Shown here piece after piece: positions 61,175-64,000 of a stretch of 64,000 bases of DNA (positions are counted from its first letter, which is position 1; each line of letters begins with the position of its first letter). The position numbers were made by a program, and so were the translations under genes. The notes beneath the pieces were generated by a model. The model ran no database searches. It had not been told where the DNA came from and saw only the letters and a program-made list of their open reading frames with translations. This stretch comes from Prorocentrum cordatum (Eukaryota > Sar > Dinophyceae > Prorocentrales > Prorocentraceae). Location: assembly GCA_963575745.1 (NCBI GenBank), contig CAUYUJ010017882.1, forward strand, positions 424,895 through 488,894. Direction: 5' to 3'.

Positions 61175-61310
61175 CAAGGAACACACAAATGAATACACAC
61201 ACAACTCCCATGTCTTCTGTAGCTTCGTCTTCCTCCCCCATATCTTCCTATCTTTCCGTGGGGGTCGACGATGAAGCGTGTCTCTGTGTTTCTTCCCCTC
61301 CAGAATCTCG
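61175..61310 (+). repeat. Dispersed repeat family D
   Basis: AATGAATACACACACAACTC, GTCTTCCTCCCCCATATC, GGGGGTCGACGATGAAGC and GTGTTTCTTCCCCTCCAG, in the family order. Here the pyrimidine run ends in CAG, which resembles a 3' splice site. Confidence 0.65.
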
Positions 61311-61990
61311 AAGGGCACGAACGCTCACCCGCACGCAAAGGTGCGTATAGCTTGTCTGTGGAACTGCCTGCCTGCAGTCCTGCGGACCCACAACTCCGGG
61401 CCTGCTCGCCTGGCTTGCGTGCTGCCGGCCTCGTTGCTTGCTCGCCCGCTCCCTGCCGCCTACTGTCGCTTGGTGTCGATGGCTGCTTATTGCTGCTACT
61501 TGCCGCTACGTCCTCTTGTTTGCGGTGCCTTGCCCAGACTGGCCAGTATGTGTTGGTGCGTGTTGCCTCTTCTCACTGCGGCTCGGTGCTGCTGCGTGTT
61601 GCTGCTTGGTGCGAGGTGATGCTGCTGGACTACTGCTGCGTGCTGTGTCGTGCTGTTGCTGCGTGCTTCTCTCTCACGCATGAAGCGTATGAGAGCAAAG
61701 GATGGGGTCAGCCCGCAGGCCGTGGGGGGAGAAAAAGACGTCCAACCGACTACACGCCGAAAACCGCGGATAGGCTGGTGCATCCAAAATGAGGATGTCA
61801 ATCTTACGTTGTTCTGGCTTGCCCGCCTTCCGCGTGCACGAAGTGGACAGAAAATGCTGTTGCTGCGTGTGCTGCTTATGATTACCGCTGCTCCCTACTG
61901 CTGCTGCTGCTTGTTGTTGCCTGGTGCTGCTGCTGGATATCGATGCTCAAAACTTGCTGGCACAGCCTGGTGTCAGAGATTTCTGTTGCT
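61311..61990. other. CTG-rich blocks, no recognisable gene
   Basis: Two CTGCTGCGTGTTGCTGCTTG-type stretches at 61430-61680 and 61860-61940. Resembles CTG blocks elsewhere in the composite units. No domain in the frames. Confidence 0.45.
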
Positions 61991-61993
61991 GCC

Positions 61994-62165
61994 TGCTACG
62001 TGTAGGTTGGGCATGTCCCCTACAGGCCGGTTTTGGATGAAAGACATAATCAACAAATATCCCAACACAAATCAAACAATAATCAACAAAAACGTCCACA
62101 AACTATTTGTTAACTAATTTTGAATATTTCTCCTGCAGAGGGGCATGCCCGACTGAATGCTACGG
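61994..62165. mobile_element. Short TIR element
   Basis: GTAGGTTGGGC (62002-62012) and GCCCGACTGAA (62147-62157), flanked by TGCTACGT and TGCTACGG (7 of 8 matching). It is 156 bp, with a shortened left palindrome (TCCCCTACAGG). The central hairpin is lost. Confidence 0.8.
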
Positions 62166-62364
62166 GCTGTTGCGTGCTAGTGCCGGGATTCAGTGGGGAC
62201 CTCGCGGCGCTCTCTGGAGCGATTGTTGGAACATCTTTGGCAACGAGAACGTCGATGATGGGATCTGTCGAGGACTGATCGGGACTCTCTGGAACTATCT
62301 CGTACGCACCTAGGGTTTTCTGGCAGCCCAGGGAGGAGGGATGAGCAGACGTACAACAGGGGCC

Positions 62365-62535
62365 TGACCACAAGAAACCTCCCACAAGAAACCCAACCCT
62401 GAGATCCCAGGATGTCCATTGATTTTTTGGTGGGGGGACGTCTCGCGTTTCAATGCAAACCAATCGAAACCCAAGAAAACCCAGGGCACCCTGAAGGCGA
62501 GCAGGGCGTTTCTTGGCATGGGTCTCCACTGTATC
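62365..62535 (+). repeat. Dispersed repeat family B, copy 3
   Basis: GACCACAAGAAACCTCCCAC through CACCCTGAAGGCGAGCAGGG to GTCTCCACTGTA, with the same order as 1105-1275. Confidence 0.7.
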
Positions 62536-62559
62536 TTGGAGCCCACTTTTGGGTCAGAT

Positions 62560-62815
62560 GAGTGCTGAAGCCTCCGGGGACTGGAGGGGGGGCCGAGGGG
62601 GCAGGAGTGGGAATGGGAGGTGCGATTAGCCAACGGGGAGGAGCGAGGAGGAGTGGTAATACAGAGAAGCAAGCAGCGAGGAGAGAGGAGCGACGAACAC
62701 AAACGAGCACTGTGCGAGGAGCAATGAGTGCAGAAGTGAGGAGGGAGGGAGCCTCTAACAGCGGCCAGCACACGAAGCTCAAGATGGCCGCCACGCTCGT
62801 GGCCGAGCACGCGGT
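62560..62815 (+). repeat. GA-rich block and CGTGGCCGAGCAC element
   Basis: Purine-rich GAGGAGCGAGGAGGAG-type sequence, then ACGCTCGTGGCCGAGCACG (62787), the counterpart of the GCGTGGCCGAACA element at 21602. Confidence 0.55.
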
Positions 62816-62819
62816 TCCT

Positions 62820-63320
62820 CTCGAGTCGCCCGTGGGGCCCTTTTGAGGCCAACCTGGGGCCATCTTGAAGCCTCATTTGGGGGCGCCTTGGGCTCCCCTG
62901 GGGGCGTCATGAGCGGTGGCCACCACACAAGTCTCCACGTGGCCTCGACGCGCGTGTTCGCGAGCACCTGGTGCCTCTTGGGTCGCTCACGGAGCCCTCT
63001 TGAGGACAAGCTCGGGCAATCTTGGAGCCTCCTCTGGGGCTTCTTGGGCTCCAGTGGGCCCTGCATGGACTCCAGGGGCCACCTGTGAGTTCTGTGAGGA
63101 CCCTGGGTGCTGTTTTGTGAGGGTCTGGGGCCTGCCTTGGGATACCTCGTGTCCATAATGGGGCGGTCTTGGGGCTGTCATAGGGCCATCTTGGAAAGCC
63201 TGCAGGCACATCTTGGGTTATCTCGTGATCGTCTTGCGCCCTCTGGCGTGCTTACGTAAGCCTCTTGGGCCCTTTTGGAAGCATCTGGGGCCTTCTTGGA
63301 GCCATCTGGAGACGTCCCAA
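62820..63320 (+). repeat. CTTGGGGCC-type tract, diverged
   Basis: Milder version of the common tract, containing another CGACGCGCGTGTTCGCGAGC element near 62950. No gene. Confidence 0.6.
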
Positions 63321-63334
63321 AACTCGCAGCTCTT

Positions 63335-63510
63335 GCCCACTCTTCCGGCAAGTGCTGATCCCAGCGCTGTAGATGATGACGTCTGGCTCCACCTTCGAAT
63401 CCCACATCTCTCTGAGCAGCGCCAACGCATGCTGCCATTGCCCACCCTTCTCGCACGCGCTGACCCCAGCGCTGTAGATTACTAGCGTGAACCCGTGGAT
63501 TACATCCACG
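63335..63510 (-). pseudogene. PPR fragment with compensated hairpin
   Basis: Minus strand: HGFTLVIYSAGVSACEKGGQ, WQHALALLREMWDSKVEPD, VIIYSAGISTCRKS, then loss of the motif. The hairpin is CGTGGAT-TAC-ATCCACG (63494-63510), in which the C-G pair of other copies is replaced by T-A on both sides. Confidence 0.7.
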
Positions 63511-64000
63511 TTGTGCTGAGCCTGGGGTACGCTCCGTGGGTGAACAGCTCGTTGACGTTGAACAGCTGGGGCGTCTCTGGGTCATTGTCGGGGGCATGTT
63601 GGGCCCTTCTGCGAGCCTGTCTGGAGCGTCTTGAAGGCCTCTTGCGGCGGTTGGGCGCCAGCCTCAAAAGAGCCCGAAAAGCTTCTAGTGTAGCCCAAAA
63701 AGGCCCAAGCAGGGGCCAACGGCCAACAGGGGCTCCGTACGACCCTTCAGGGGGCACCAGACGGATGCTACAACAAGGGTGATAGTCTGAGGGTTTCATG
63801 AGCCAGGGCTGGAGGGGGTTCACAATCGGGAGGATCGACGGCCGATGTTAGAGGGGAAGAAGAAGGCTGGTGAAAGCCAGGGCGGGAGGGGGGGGAACGA
63901 GGGACCTCTCAGGGGTCTCTCGGGGCCTCGTGAGGGGATCGAGGACGTCTGTGGGTGGCAGCTTGGGGAGATTGCTGTGGAGCCTTTTGAGCGCCCATGG
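63511..64000. other. No recognisable gene
   Basis: A short CTTGGGGCC-like piece at 63560-63720, then unrecognised sequence to the window end. Confidence 0.4.

Noticed and set aside
61290-61320. Confirmed intron boundary at the CTTCCCCTCCAG edge
   Set aside because: Resembles an acceptor but no matching exon or donor was recognised; kept only as part of the family D finding.
62770-62790. Second spliced-leader relic near GCTCAAGATGG
   Set aside because: Only the last few bases agree with DinoSL; the preceding bases do not match.
1-64000. tRNA, rRNA, snRNA or spliced-leader RNA genes
   Set aside because: None recognised by eye. A covariance-model scan would be needed to exclude them fully.

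Overview
The window looks like nuclear DNA of a dinoflagellate. The strongest sign is a dinoflagellate spliced-leader sequence (DinoSL, 22 nt) at 28866-28887. It is supported by very GC-rich DNA, many degenerate pentatricopeptide (PPR) motifs of the ACEKGEQWQRALALLSEM type, a decayed dinoflagellate-type retroelement, and the near absence of ordinary genes. I recognise no intact host gene, tRNA or rRNA. Genus and species are not determined.

Layout. 1-13 kb: GC-rich intergenic DNA with several local repeat families, a 78-bp satellite carried inside a terminal-inverted-repeat (TIR) element (3897-5700), more TIR elements (8730, 8986, 10204), a G-rich foldback (10841-10980) and large triplet microsatellites. 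14.2-18.5 kb, minus strand: a decayed retroelement with gag-like, reverse transcriptase (RT) and RNase H remains. 19.9-28.8 kb: PPR pseudogenes on the minus strand alternating with CTG-rich blocks, GA-rich blocks and long degenerate CTTGGGGCC tracts, with TIR elements among them. 28.86-35.14 kb: a complete non-LTR retrotransposon (LINE), the best-defined feature here. It starts with DinoSL, has ORF1, an endonuclease frame, an RT/RNase H frame and a short AGAATT tail, and is flanked by a perfect 15-bp target-site duplication. 35.2-64 kb: repeated modules of a 17-20 bp hairpin, 0-4 PPR motifs on the minus strand and a CTTGGGGCC tract, with segmental duplications, microsatellites, further TIR elements and a 5'-truncated RTE-like LINE (54980-56460, minus).

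Three repeat systems stand out. (1) TIR elements of about 155-200 bp whose ends contain nested hairpins and which make 8-bp target duplications; one has swollen to 1.8 kb around a satellite. (2) Dispersed PPR cassettes that all lie on the minus strand and begin at a hairpin whose pairing is kept by compensatory changes. (3) A LINE that appears to have been copied from a trans-spliced, leader-capped transcript.

Many very long open frames in the window come from CTTGGGGCC tracts or triplet microsatellites and are not called as genes. All calls rest on reading the sequence; no database search or folding program was run.
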